A DNA stretch of 64,000 nt from Sabellastarte sp. h YS-2021 (GCA_964017235.1 OZ024938.1:57527816-57591815), one strand, 5' to 3'; shown: positions 21,276 to 33,084, counted from the first letter of the stretch. The notes: generated by a model not told the origin, from the sequence alone. A program made the numbers and translations.

Positions 21276-21403
21276 CAAAGTCAAAGTTGGTGTTTCATGT
21301 CCTGTTCACCAGCAATCGTCATATTGGGACAGGTCTTCAGGATTGCGAATTGCGGTATCCGAATTCACACAGAGGTGATGACCTGTTGTTATTGATTAGA
21401 CGT
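21276..21403 (-). repeat. SINE-1 (tRNA-derived), diverged
   Basis: Inverted SINE-1: GCAAAGTCAAAGTTGGTGTT, then TATTGGGACAGGTCTTCAGG, then box-B-like TATCCGAATTCACACAG and the start of the head. The outer 5' part is decayed. Confidence 0.7.
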
Positions 21404-22525
21404 CATACTTGAGCAATCAGTTGATGAGTCACTGAGGTCACTGAGGACACGTATATAGAGTTTATAAACCAATTCAACCAAAGGATATTATAACTCTAAC
21501 ATTGGCAAGAACTAGTCAACTTGCCCACTCAATTACTGGCTAGTGAACTGTTATTCAAACCCACAAATCAGAGATGGTAGGTGATCACCTTGCCCACTAC
21601 ACCATTATATCTAAACAACACCAGTTCCTTCGGAAGATTTGCTGATTGTGTACAGGCCTCATATAATGCTATGGATCATTCAATTATCCAAGAGAATATA
21701 AGCAATACATGACCTGTTCTGAGGTTAAATAAACAAATTACACTATCCTCCCATTGCTCAGAAGTCATTAGATTTAGCTCCGGGATAAAGTTACTGCCAA
21801 TAAGGTATAACCCAGCAAGCCAACGTAGATAAACTTATTGATAAGCTGTGTTTTGGGATAATTTATTAAACTCTAAACTTGGCCAGCGATACCATAAATA
21901 GTAGTGCTAAACTGAAAATTCAATTTACTTATCTATATAAGACTCCAGCGTCCCTTCTTAGATTTGTTTAGGTTTAGGTATGTGTTTCTACGTTTTTATG
22001 TACACACGTATATCAAGAATTGTCAATAAAAACTTTAAATTGGGGGCAAAAAGGGGGAGGTCAAACTTTATTTTTAACTTAGACTTTTTTTCTGCAGTCT
22101 CTACATGGATTTAGTGCAACACATATAGCCAGAAACTCTATAAAATACCATTCATATGATTACATTGTCTGATTAGGTAACAAAGTGTCCGAAATGTTGA
22201 TGAATTCTATAAAGCTAATTATGCCTAGTCAGTGGTGTCAGGGTATATGTCCCTGTATAACTATGATCAACTATGTGTAAGTGTTGGAGAATGCATTGAA
22301 AATGAAACCCAAAGTTAAATACTAAAATAAATGAAATGATGTAATTTAACTGAACTGTTCATACAGTGCCCAAATGGGTAGATCACCATCTGAGGCAGTG
22401 ATTTTAGAAGATGGATAGGCCTGTCTGGATAGATAAAGCTTCAGACCACTTCAGAAACCAGATACACTGTAGCCTGTGAGCTAGCCATAATGTTAGTGTA
22501 TATGTACAAATGTAATGATATCATT
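21404..22525. other. non-coding stretch, no gene recognised
   Basis: AT-rich, with no recognisable gene or repeat that I can delimit. Confidence 0.45.
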
Positions 22526-23822
22526 GTTGGAGCCCAACTTAGGAGTCAGCCCATCTTAAGATGGGCTATAGCCCAACTTAGGATCCTAAGTTGGGTAGCC
22601 TATCTTAAGATGGGCTAGCCCATCTTAAGATGGGCTAGAGCATATCAGCCCAACTTAAGATAATAAAATTCAAGAATGATTTTTATGTTCAATAAAAAAC
22701 TATTAAATAAACTATTTGCAAAGAAATTATTTTTTCATGAAAAAGATGACATTAACATTGATAAACTTAACTGACCCTTGTACAGAAATAATTTGCACTT
22801 CTTTTTATTTTATATAAATATGTTCAGCTTATCTAACCTCAAAAAAAAAGTCTTTAATTGCAGAAACTAAAATGAATTGCATTTCCTTAGCCCTGAAAGC
22901 ATTAAAATATTCCTTTGATGTTGATTTCATTGTCTTTTATTGCAATGATTTCTTAATTGGATTTGTGCCTATTGTTTCAACATTCTATTGATGTTGATTT
23001 GTTTCACTTGGGGTGGGTGAAGTACACAATAGGGAATACCCCAAATCATAAAGTGAAACAAATCAACATCAAAGTAATCTCTAAACATATTGAGGCTTAA
23101 TTCTATCAAACCTATAAGGGGGTAATTCTAAGACTAATCCAGTTACCAATTCACACACATAGTCAAACAAATCAACTCAAAAGAACCCTTCAAACAATAG
23201 ATATATCACAATCTAATCCAGTTGCCTAATCACTCCCCACTAGTGAAACAAATCAAGTTGAAAGCAATGGTTGAACAATAGACACTTTTGACCTAATGAC
23301 CCTCCAATTGTTGAGGCAGTGTCTTGAATCAATAAGGGAATTAACATTAATGCTATCAATGCACAATGAGGTAAAGGAAAGAAGTAACATTTAAGTAGAA
23401 AAATAAGTAAATAATATTTAAATTTCAAAAATAAAAACTCTGTGTGCAAATTATAAGTTGGGCTAATATTTGTTACCAAATCTTCAGATGAGATAAGCAC
23501 AACAAATGTTAAATAATATTTCACAAATATATACTGTATAATTGAAATATAAGTATTTAAATAAACTAGCATACTTATATTCAATTTCATGATTAAAACC
23601 ACCAGTGGAGTGTGACATAATAAATCAATATTAAATAGCTGGTTAATGTTAAATTTTAGTTTTAAAATCATTCCTGAGTTTACTTATCTTAAGTTGGGCT
23701 AGTATGCTCTAGCCCATCTTAAGATGGGCTCAGCCCATCTTAAGATAGGCTACCCAACTTAGGATCCTAAGTTGGGCTATAGCCCATCTTAAGATGGGCT
23801 GACTCCTAAGTTGGGCTCCAAC
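22526..23822. mobile_element. 1.3-kb element with TIRs made of palindromes
   Basis: The termini are inverted copies of about 139 bp (22526-22664 and 23684-23822) starting GTTGGAGCCCAACTTAGGAG. Each arm is itself built from small palindromes: AGCCCATCTTAAGATGGGCT occurs several times, and CCCAACTTAGGATCCTAAGT continues as another. The interior is AT-rich without a transposase and holds another inverted pair at about 22985-23075 (TTGATTTGTTTCACTT / AAGTGAAACAAATCAA). The target duplication is unclear (ATCATT against ATCATC). It is a foldback-like non-autonomous DNA element. The 143-codon minus-strand open frame inside matches nothing I know. Confidence 0.8.
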
Positions 23823-24066
23823 ATCATCATCACTTGACACCAACCTTTGCGGTCTTAGTTTCAAATCCGGCTCATTGTAAAATGTGTAATTCACTAAGGC
23901 CATGTTCAATTTGACATTCTACTTTAATCCATCATTTTCAGTGTATATTGTAAAATCTCTCTGAATTATATAACTTTCTAGGCTGCTATGGCCAGGCCTG
24001 ATCAAAAGGGGAAGAAAAGCCAATGAAACATATGATTTGAATAGAGTATAAAGTTACAGATAAGTC

Positions 24067-24348
24067 CACTAGCGGATCGGGCGGGGGGGGGATTCAGGGG
24101 GTTCGACACCCCCCCCCCCCACCCCCATTGAAAAATAATGTAAAGGGGTTCAACCCAAAGTACAGTGGTGTTAAATTTACAGGAAATACACTCTATTTTT
24201 ACCAAAAACTAATTTTTTTCCAGGGGGGCATGCCCCCCGACCCCCTTAGTTATACTATGTCTGATGTGAACCCCCACCTGACTCAATGTGAACCCCCACC
24301 TTACTCGATGTGAACCCCCGCCTTACATAAAAGCTGGATCCGCCCCTG
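24067..24348. mobile_element. short non-autonomous element with 5-bp TSD (hAT-like)
   Basis: AAGTC stands directly outside both ends (24062-24066 and 24349-24353). The left end CACTAGCGGATC and the inverted right end CAGGGGCGGATCCAGC form short imperfect TIRs. The interior has long G and C runs and three tandem copies of GATGTGAACCCCCACCT. The CAGGGGCGGATC terminus resembles hAT-like MITEs. A 5-bp duplication is shorter than the usual 8, so superfamily assignment is tentative. Confidence 0.7.
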
Positions 24349-24732
24349 AAGTCTGATACCAAGACATATTATATTAACATGACACAATGGTGTCTGCGAT
24401 TCTGATTAGTTAATAAGCTGTCTCTTCCACCAAATGCCAGGCGAATGATTTTGTTTATCTGCTTTACAAACAAGTTTGATGTAGTACATTGTCAAAAATT
24501 ATTTATAAAAAAAACTTCTGTGTCCTGTTAGAATAGGGATATAGCCTTTGTATTACATGGTGCACACTTTCTCATGCTGTATCTCTTGAGTCTTACAACC
24601 TGCAATCGATCCTACAATTCCTAAAGATCAGTTGCTCTGATAACTGTTCTGCCTTAATCGATAGACTTTTACAACGAACGACGAGATTGGTCAACCCCAT
24701 TTTAACAGAGGTGTCTACAAGTTTCATTGTAA
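24349..24732. other. non-coding spacer
   Basis: No recognisable feature between the two mobile elements. Confidence 0.4.
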
Positions 24733-25351
24733 GGGGCCAGTTACACTTTCATGGATCCATCACGGATATAGGCCACGATTCCATATATGCAAACTAAGGG
24801 TGGATCATGTAAAAGATTTACGTATCTGCCACGGATCCACTAGGGATCTCTGACAGAATGCTACAGTGACCCAAGGACAGGTTTGCGGATGGCCTTTTGA
24901 CTGTTTTTTTTTTAATCCGCAAACTCTTTCTGTGTCAACCCGTAGCAGATCCGGTTAGATCCGGCTATGTTTTGGGTGATATTTCTTGGCACGGAGGTAT
25001 CACAGATGCCACAAGGACATCCAGGATGGGTATACGAACAATAAGGACACTCACAGATGAGCTCAGGATGAGATACAGAAGAGCTACAGATACTAAGGTC
25101 TGTATGGACTTTACGGAAAATTCAAACAGTTTGATTTTTCCGTAATGGCCTAGGGATCTTATCTGATTTTTGGCATGCCACCTACGGATCGCAACATGCT
25201 GCTACAGATCTCACAAGGACATTACAGATGTTACGGATGCCCTTACAGGTGGAAAATATGATCTGTAAATCACTCAACATTTTTCAAAATTTTCCAAATT
25301 AGGAAACCTGTCGCGATCCGGCGGTACATCCGGCCATGTGTCACTGGGGTC
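24733..25351 (+). mobile_element. PIF/Harbinger-like MITE, copy 5
   Basis: Starts GGGGCCAGTTACACTTTCAT and ends GGCCATGTGTCACTGGGGTC. The flanks are TAA on the left and TTA on the right, so the duplication is imperfect or mutated. The interior is collinear with copy 4. Confidence 0.75.
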
Positions 25352-25485
25352 TTACACCCTAGAAATATGACTGAAAAACTGAGACAGAAATACTTATGCA
25401 AAAATGGGATGAGCACCTACAATCACAGCATTTATGTTCCTGACCTTCACAACTGAAAAAATGATCATGTGACCAATAGGATAAT

Positions 25486-26088
25486 AGGACTGTTCCATTT
25501 TAGTGATCTTATCACAAACCTACCTCCTGATTGAAAAAAAATAAAACCATGCACCATCCATGGGTGTAGTTTAGGATAGGTTTTGATATTAGTCAGATAG
25601 CTTTCTAAGTGATGTTCAATGTGATGATGCGATCAGTACACAAAGTCTTCCAATAGGCTCCCAAAAAGTTTGCGATAAATTTTCTGATCCGTCCCAATGG
25701 ATTTGTAACTTTAAGGATCCACTTAAGATGGAAAAGATTGATTTGCAAATGTTACAATAGGTTTAAGATCACTGTGAGATCAATGAGATGCCCTTGCAAA
25801 TGGCAAGGTAAGTTTAAGATGGGTTTGCACTTGGTTCCTGCACACATGATCTGAAAACAACCAGGAACAGTTTACGATAATATTAACCATATACAATTGT
25901 AATATAATTGGGAACACCCTCCAAACATTCTGATTGTCTTCCGATTCAAAACGCCAAGTCTTGACTCTGTCCCAAATGCCTTATGAACATTCTAATTCAT
26001 TTATGCACATTCAAATTTCCTCTCAAATGGTCAATTTTCAGGATGGTAACCCAATCGAGGAGGTGGATCGCCATAATGGAACAGGCCT
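25486..26088. mobile_element. MITE family C, complete copy
   Basis: The ends AGGACTGTTCCATTTTAGTG and, inverted, AGGCCTGTTCCATTATGGCG form TIRs. Interior phrases (CTACCTCCTGATTG, ATCCATGGGTGTAGTTTAGG, AAGTTTGCGATAAATTTTCT, CAGTTTACGATAAT) recur at 32380-32770, 37425-37900 and 42470-42843. It has no transposase and no certain target duplication. It is about 603 bp long. Confidence 0.7.
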
Positions 26089-28153
26089 ATGACTAGAGAG
26101 CTCCGACTGTCCTTGTACAGTTGGGGTGGATTGAATAGCCCTTCAAGTCCTGTAGTATTGCTCTGGGTATAATATACAATATTTAGCCATCTAGATTGAT
26201 CATGACCTGACAAAAGTGAACAGTACTGTTAAAATCAATAAAATTGACAAAAACTTGTTTTAAAAAACTGTTTCAAGTCAGCTGCCTGCTGTAAAGATGT
26301 AGTGGGCCTTTGGTAATAAATTTCCCTCGTGACAGAACACTGTTGGACACATTATCAGGGGTAGTAAGAAGATAAACTTGTAATATTAGAACTTTGGACG
26401 GGATATTAGCTTTAAAGAGGGTGACTTAAAACCCCCAGCTTTCACTTTGATCACAACTCACCATTCCCCAGTTGATGTTGACAGTTGGGCAAGAGAATAA
26501 CCGAACCTGGATCCAGAGGGTCCTGTGAAGGTGAAAGGACTGGATACATCAATGTTAAATCCACAAACACCAGAAAACGGAAGTGACATCATCAACACAC
26601 AAACTATCATGTAATCCATGATTTTTAATAGAGATAATTATCCAATGGTGTTCTGCTGTTTTTACTTCTTATATTATCTGCAGTCTGAGATAAGACACTT
26701 CTTTCACAAGCGGCTATCTCTTCTGCTAAACATAAGATAATCACTAGAATGTTTTAGCTGAATTATTTCTCTTCTTAATTTTATACTATAATTTTTTACT
26801 ATAAATCTTTTTTTTTACAAACTGTCTATAAATCCAAAGAGAGCTGGCATATGACTAAAACAATGCAAATCCTGATATTTATACGAGCATCTATCATTCT
26901 TTCTTCATAAGAAATATAGTTATGCACACAAACATACCACAAAATGTACTTTTCTATATAAATGGAAGTTACCAAAGACTTGTTACTTCTTCCCCCCTTT
27001 GTAGAGGAACACAGGCAGATCCTATGTACACACAAATACTGATGGCTTAAACATATTATATTTTCCTTATGGAATATCCGTTTATGTGGTAAAGCTTTTT
27101 GAACAAATCTTTCTTTCTCAACAAGGATGCTTTAAGCTCACTTCATAGTGTCACTATATACTTAATCAGCATGTAAATAAAACCATTTTTATATAAAGCA
27201 TATCATTTCCTTCGTTTGTATATTTTCTGTTTACAAGCATAATATCCTGACTCCAACAAAAACAACAACCTTTATGAGATGTTTCTTCAATACTGTGCAT
27301 GGACAGTGTGCTTAAGTGTTGACATCAGATATGAGCTACCTCAGCGCACTGAATACATATATGCAATGGTGTTTGTAGTCTTTAAATCACTTATCATGAA
27401 AAGCCATTCCCTTCCCAGTCAGAGGTACTTACTTACCATCTCTTTCCGGGTTTACAAAAATGCACTGGTTCTGTTTTATGTCTCAGAGCATTCACATTTC
27501 AACATATATTTTTCATGTTATGTTAGAATGTCTTCTACAGCCTAAGACAAATGTAAATCTAATCTCAAGACATTTTTAATAATATTCCAATTGTTTACTA
27601 CCGATATAGTTGGTTATGTGTAATATTAACACTATTCTGTTACAGGAAGAATCCTCTCTGGTTGTGGTCGTAACTCTCCCTCTAAAAGGTCCAGTTTCCA
27701 TCTTAGGTATCTGCCTTGCCTTGCCAAAGGCTCAAGTATCTCTGTGTCTAAGGGAAAATATAAATATTTTTTTCAATATGCACAATGTTCTCCTACATAT
27801 ACTACTCTGTGCCGTAACTTGGCACAACTTGGACACATAAGTCTATTTTGCTTGACTTAAATGTAGTTTTGTAGAGTTCTTCTTATAAAAGTATGCATTG
27901 ACCCAAACAAAAGTTATAAAAATATATTTTACTAACATAAGAGTAACATTTGAAAATTATTTTAGTGATGATAATATAATTTCTAGTAGAAATCTGTAAC
28001 CCTACGTGGCATAATTTGCATATGGAAAACACCAAAGACATTTAATTTTTGATGTCACTTCAACTTCCTTATTTAGTATGCAGAATTGTACGAGTTTTAT
28101 CAATGGCAACCAAATGTCAGTAAATATTGATCTTTTGATCTGTGCTCTGTTGA
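26089..28153. other. non-coding stretch, no gene recognised
   Basis: No gene recognised. Near 27715 the words GCCTTGCCTTGCCAAAGGCT suggest a further decayed member of the AGCCTT repeat family. Confidence 0.45.
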
Positions 28154-28390
28154 TTTATTTATTTATTTATCTGGGGTTTTACGTCGCTTTCAACACTGTA
28201 CAGGTCATATCACGACAGGTAGTTGGAAGGCCAGAAGAAACAATTACATACAGTTTGACAGGGCTCTGTACTGTAATGTGTCAACCAATGGCAAGCAACT
28301 ACCAGCTTTCCCACTTGAGGCTGTTCTGGGAACCGAACCCCGGCCTCAGAGGTGGGAGGCGAGAGTGTTACCACTCTGCCACGTGGCCCC
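28154..28390 (-). repeat. SINE-2 (tRNA-derived), complete copy
   Basis: The best reference copy of this family. Read on the minus strand it has a tRNA-like head (GTGGCAGAGTGGTAACACTC as box A, GGGGTTCGGTTCCC as box B), a body with GGGAAAGCTGGTAGTTGC, a 3' domain with GATATGACC...GTTGAAAGCGACGTAAAACC, and an AAATAAATAAAT tail. A 15-bp target duplication with one mismatch flanks it (28139-28153 and 28391-28405; TCTGTGCTCTGTTGA / TCTGTGCTATGTTGA). SINEs of this kind are transcribed by RNA polymerase III and mobilised by a LINE. Confidence 0.88.
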
Positions 28391-28446
28391 TCTGTGCTAT
28401 GTTGAGGTTTGTGCCATGATACAGTGCCAAACAGTATGTGTACTGG

Positions 28447-29060
28447 TAGCCTTGCTGAAGGCTCAACTTTCTTTGCAGTTAGGGAATGTTTCCAGTTCAG
28501 ATAATGGAGTTTCACTTTCTATAATGTACTCATACACATACATAGCATACGGCTAAGAGGGAGCTTCCTTTAAAATTCTGAATGCGTACCTTATGATTGC
28601 CAAATGTTTCTGCACCTATTCTGAACATATTATACACATATGGGCCTTAATAAGCAAGGCTAGTGTACTGGTAACTTAAGCATACATCTAAGACAGAAAC
28701 TCTGCTGAGTACTGAGTTCTAACATATATGGCAGGGGGCTCGGTGGTGTAGCGGGTCAGAGTGCGCGCCTTCAACCTATGAGGTTGCTGGTTCAAATCTC
28801 GGCCCCGGGCACTGTTGGAAAGTTGGTAGTTACTTGCCGATGCCCGGTGGTTAACATAATCTTGACCAACTAATATGTACTGGTTCCTCCACTCATAAAC
28901 TACCAATCGCAATATGACCCTGGCTCTTGAAAGCGATGTAAAACCAAAAATAAATCTAAATCTAACATGTATTGGTGCTTTATGAATAGCAATTATCTGT
29001 GTACATATATGAAAACACTGTACATTTTTCTGCCTTCAGCAAGGCTAGTATCTCCCCACA
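28447..29060 (+). repeat. interspersed 'AGCCTT...AAGGCT' repeat, SINE-interrupted
   Basis: This shares AAGGCTCAACTTTCTTTGCA, TATAATGTACTCATACA and GGCCTTAATAAGCAAGGCTA with 18935-19215. A SINE-2 copy (28732-28960) has inserted in it. Homology resumes with TGTATTGGTGCTTTATGAAT, so the unit was present before the SINE. Diverged units may continue to about 29500. Confidence 0.55.
28732..28960 (+). repeat. SINE-2 (tRNA-derived), complete copy
   Basis: Head GGTGGTGTAGCGGGTCAGAG with box B GCTGGTTCAAATCTCGG, body with GGAAAGTTGGTAGTTACTTG, and 3' domain CAATATGACCCTGGCTCTTG then AAAGCGATGTAAAACC. A TAAATCTAAATCT tail follows. The target duplication TCTAACATRTATKG lies at 28718-28731 and 28961-28974. 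Confidence 0.85.
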
Positions 29061-29883
29061 AAATAAACAATTCTGTTGCATATGCGCATGTGTGTGTTAT
29101 TGGGCATTGAGAAGATTCAATGTAAATACTTGTGATGTTCTAATATAAGATAGGTCCTGTTATCTCTACATTCTCCATAAGTTAATTTAAGTTTCTTTGG
29201 ACGGTTACTTGAATTATTAGCCTTTTTAAGGCGTCAGTATATATTATCTCAACATAAACACATGATGCTGATAGTTGGATAGAAACAGTTTGTAGCCTTG
29301 TTCATGTGTTGAACTTTCCTTTTTGATTATGAAAAAAACCTTTTATTTCTTTCAATCTGCTTATAAAGTTTTAATTGTATAATGTATTTTTACATGCACA
29401 TTTACTGTTATTTACTGTTATCAGAATACTGCCCAAGCAGTGTGTCTGGTGAACTGATGTTTCCTAACAAATATGAGTGCATAATGATTACCAAACATTT
29501 TAGAATTTTTGAGTGAAACATGGCTTGTCCATGGAAAGAAAAAATGTCACACTTGACTGATTACTTAAAAACTTTATGTATATATTGTTACCTGTGGTCA
29601 CTGAGAGGTGGGTATTGTTTTCACCCATGGTGTCCAAGATTTGCAGGCCGGCGGTTGGGTGGGCTGGTGGGCAGGGGTAAATATCTTGTCTGGACTGTAT
29701 CTCAGAAAGTATGGCAGTAAGGTGTAGGATGTTGATACTTGGTAAGGATATTGGCTAGGGGTTGTACACATGTCGTGTCATTCTGGTAACTTAGGAACTT
29801 GGCTGTGCCGGAATGTTTTCTGTAGTCCTCTTTGAGACATATTTCTCTCATCACAAAGAAATATGGATTTGCTGCAAGTGGCT
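29061..29883. other. non-coding stretch
   Basis: Diverged AGCCTT-type repeat to about 29500; otherwise nothing recognised. Confidence 0.4.
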
Positions 29884-30142
29884 ATTACCTCCGCTAAGGA
29901 GGTATCAATTTCATGACCATTTGTCTGTTTGTTTACTTGTTCGTTAGCAGGATTAAATAAATACTACTGATTGTACCATCCTGAAGAAAAGTTAGAAAAT
30001 TGGTCCTAGTCCAACTTAGATCCCATTAAATTCCGATAGTGATCTATATAATTGTCTGGATCCAAAACATAATCTGGATTTTCTCATTTACTTATTATGA
30101 TGTGCCTTGGAAGAGGTATGCACTCACTGAGTGCTCTTGTTA
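29884..30142 (+). repeat. interspersed repeat 'TTACCTCCGC...GAGTGCTCTTG'
   Basis: Starts ATTACCTCCGCTAAGGAGGT, contains GTCTGTTTGTTTACTTGTTC, TTAGCAGGATTA and AGATCCCATTAAATTC, and ends GGTATGCACTCACTGAGTGC. The same order of words recurs at 35384-35645 and inverted at 58129-58315, and in part at 45665-45800 and 52255-52510. Repeats of this general form are common in marine invertebrates. The class is not clear to me. Confidence 0.6.
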
Positions 30143-30607
30143 GATATGTATATACCTAGTTGTGCTATTTTCATTGACAGACATACTTGAATTAATAAAT
30201 GTTACAACTTCATGACTTTAAGTTTATTAATTAACAATTTAATCTTGCTGATGAATTGTTTTGTATAACTTTGTATAACTTACATTGTAAATTCTATATC
30301 TAATGGTGCCCAATGTTATTTCTCCAGTCTTTGGGGAACAGGCATCTCTGATGATTTTCTGTCACTTCTTAAATTTAATTAAGAGTGATGAGCAAAAAAA
30401 TAAAAATATTGTAATAAAACATCCTCATACATACATTTGTGTTTACATTTGTAATCATTCATCAAACACACTACTATACAACTGGATTGGCCAAAATAGG
30501 CTTATAATTTATTCACTCTACATGGGTTACAGTCCACATATGATGAAAGTGATCTTTTCAAAATAGACCCATAAGCTGGTCTCAGAGTTTTCATCAATTA
30601 GAGACAA
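30143..30607. other. non-coding spacer
   Basis: No recognisable feature. Confidence 0.4.
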
Positions 30608-30713
30608 TATCAAAGTCAAAGTTGGGGTTTAACGTCCCGTTCAACAGCCAGGGTTATATTGGGACAGGTCCTCAGCATTGCCACTTGTGGGACTCGAACC
30701 CACAGAGGTGACA
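30608..30713 (-). repeat. SINE-1, 5'-truncated, with 13-bp TSD
   Basis: Inverted SINE-1 from CAAAGTCAAAGTTGGGGTTT to the box-B region GGGACTCGAACCCACAGAGG; the head beyond box B is missing. CAATTAGAGACAA flanks both sides (30595-30607 and 30714-30726). The truncation is therefore original, as in incomplete reverse transcription, not later loss. Confidence 0.88.
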
Positions 30714-30726
30714 CAATTAGAGACAA

Positions 30727-31984
30727 ACAAAAAATATTTTTAATATATGTATTACTACTAATGGACAAACATTTGGCAGAGTGATAACGGGTTAGCACAC
30801 ATTTTGTGTGCAATTAACATTAAAATTATATGAAATAGTAATTTCTCTTTACAGTACATTTTGTATTATTGAGGCTCAAAGTAAAAAAAAATCACCACAC
30901 TTAGACCCATACACTAGTCAGTGCTTCTATATTAAAATAAAAAAAATTGTGCTAATTTAACAAAGCTGAAGAAAGACTACCAAATGTCACCATATACAGG
31001 GTCGCTGTAGTCTCAACAATCAAAAACACAAAATACCTTCACAAATGGTATGAAGAATAATGAGCCAGTACACACATTTGACCCTGCCATCATTTCAGTA
31101 GTTGTGTATTGTAGTTTAAATGGTTTGTCACATAGACTGTTGTTTAAAGCCGTGGGGCCATTTTTGCTTTTTACTTCACCAAACTCCTCTCAAGGTGCTT
31201 CAAATACGATCGTTTTATTTAGTTTTGTGTATAGTCTGATGTAGTCTAAAGAAAAGAAAATATTATAAATAGGTGTCATTGCAATTTTAAATAATGCTGT
31301 AGACAATATTTAGGATTACACATATTTAAATGTAGCCTTCAAGATGTGGTCACCGTAACTGATTAGTGTGATTGATAAGGTGACCTCAAATATTTTCAGA
31401 TTAATTTAGGTTTTTAGACTACATAATCAGAACTTTCTGTGGCATTGGGACGCATCTTAAGGTGAAAAAAGTAACATAAAACCTTTTGATATATAATTTT
31501 CAAGCACAAAAAGGTTTAGTGTGTTAAAGAGGCTTTTGATTACAGTCAACCTCTTATCTGTCTGCAGTCCTTTTGTCTTAGGTATTATATGAGAAATGAA
31601 TGACTTCAAATTTCAAGAATTTGGTGGTGACAAAAGTTTGTATTTCGTCCCATAGTAATTTCCCCACCCATCATGATGTGTTCACCACGATTCCATGTAA
31701 GTTAGATTTGGTGGAATAAGAAATACAAAAACTTGGAGCAAGTCTAACCTAGGAGATATTTCAAGATAAACATCTATGTACACTGACACTTCTTACTGAG
31801 GATACATATGTTTTGTTTATGTAAATATGGGTGTTACTTTACTTGTTATTCAGAAATAATTATGATAAATGCATAATAACATTTATGATATACATTAGCA
31901 TGTTTTTTCAGGAGACATATATCTTCTCATGATCAGATCATAAAACAATGCATTTACTGGATAATTTTTCTAAAGTGTCAAGTG
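30727..31984. other. non-coding stretch, no gene recognised
   Basis: AT-rich; no recognisable gene, RNA or delimited repeat. Confidence 0.45.
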
Positions 31985-32235
31985 TATGAAAATTTGTATT
32001 AACTACTGTCAGTTGATGGAATATTAGCCTTCCACATGGCCCAATTTTTTCATGTACACAAATGTTTGGTATTCATAAAGCAACCATACATTTTAGGAGA
32101 TATAAACTCTGTCATAGCAGTATGTAATTGTTAAGCCAATATAAGTATGAGTATATTATATAAAATAAAACTTCATTTTCTGAACTGAAAGTTGTTTTCC
32201 CAATTAAAAAGAAACTGACCCTTTAGCAAAGCTAA
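31985..32235 (-). repeat. interspersed 'AGCCTT' repeat, inverted copy
   Basis: The inverse complement carries the family words in order: TTTCTTT, CAGTTCAGAAAATGAAG, a TATAATATACTCATAC-type phrase, TGCTTTATGAATACCAAA and GTGTACATG. Confidence 0.45.
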
Positions 32236-32379
32236 CAGAATATGTTTTGAGTGGGTTTTTGAATAAGATACATGCATGCTGGCCCCTTCTTTTTCAAAGG
32301 CACCAGAAATGGTTCAAAATCGATTATAAACTAGTTGTGACAGTTTTAGTGGGAATTCTACTTTTCCGAGTGGGTTGTA

Positions 32380-32770
32380 AGCGTACCTTCTCATTGGCTC
32401 CCAAAAAGGTTGTGATATCTTCCGATCCATTGAACTGGTTCGCGAAAATGTTCCAATTTGTTTCTGATTCTTCTTGAATGGTTAGAACATTATGAAGCCC
32501 TATGCAATAAATTGGATCAACTTTTGATAAGAACGATTGCTTTCAAATGTGATGAGTTTACAATAATTTCAAACAGTTCAAAATGTTCAAAGGGATACAC
32601 ATGATTGGTTCACGAATGCTCCAGAATGTTCACAATCCAAAAGTGCCAATCCTAGGTCAGTCTAATACATTTTGAGGTAAAAGATTTACCTCTCAGATGG
32701 AAAATTTACAGGGTCATAAATGTATCGAAGATGCATAATCATGAATATTGAACTGGCCTCTTACATGGAC
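32380..32770 (+). repeat. MITE family C fragment
   Basis: TTGGCTCCCAAAAAGGTTGT, TCTTCCGATCCATTGAACTG and a TACAATAATTTCAAACAGTT-type phrase correspond to the interior of 25486-26088. The ends are not preserved. Confidence 0.45.
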
Positions 32771-32869
32771 TTAGCCAAGCACGCAATCATGCAAACCTTA
32801 GTTAAAACCAGAAAACCCTCATAGAACCTAGGACTTCATTGGTGGGCCTTTTCTGAAAGTTCAATATTT

Positions 32870-33000
32870 TTGTGTATAGAGTATGATCTGGATCTTTCAA
32901 AATATTTAATCGCTCCTTCCCTTGACCAAACGCTACTCACAGAAAGCTTTACTGGCAGGCACCTAGGTGCATGCGGGTTCATTCCTGTGGGGGACCTTAA
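32870..33000 (+). repeat. dispersed repeat, 'TGATCTGGATCTTTC' type
   Basis: GAGTATGATCTGGATCTTTC, then ATTTAATC-CTCCTTCC, then a TGACCAAACGCTA-type phrase match 62395-62470 in the same order. Class unknown. Confidence 0.4.
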
Positions 33001-33084
33001 ATTTTTTTCAGCTCTGGGCCTTAAGTATGTAGCCCATGCCTTTTTTAAACTGCAATTTCATTGGTTGCCTCTATTTCGAGGCTA

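Noticed and set aside
23240-23671. 143-codon minus-strand open frame inside the 1.3-kb foldback-like element
   Set aside because: Composition is Leu/Ile/Tyr-rich, as expected from AT-rich DNA; no transposase motif.
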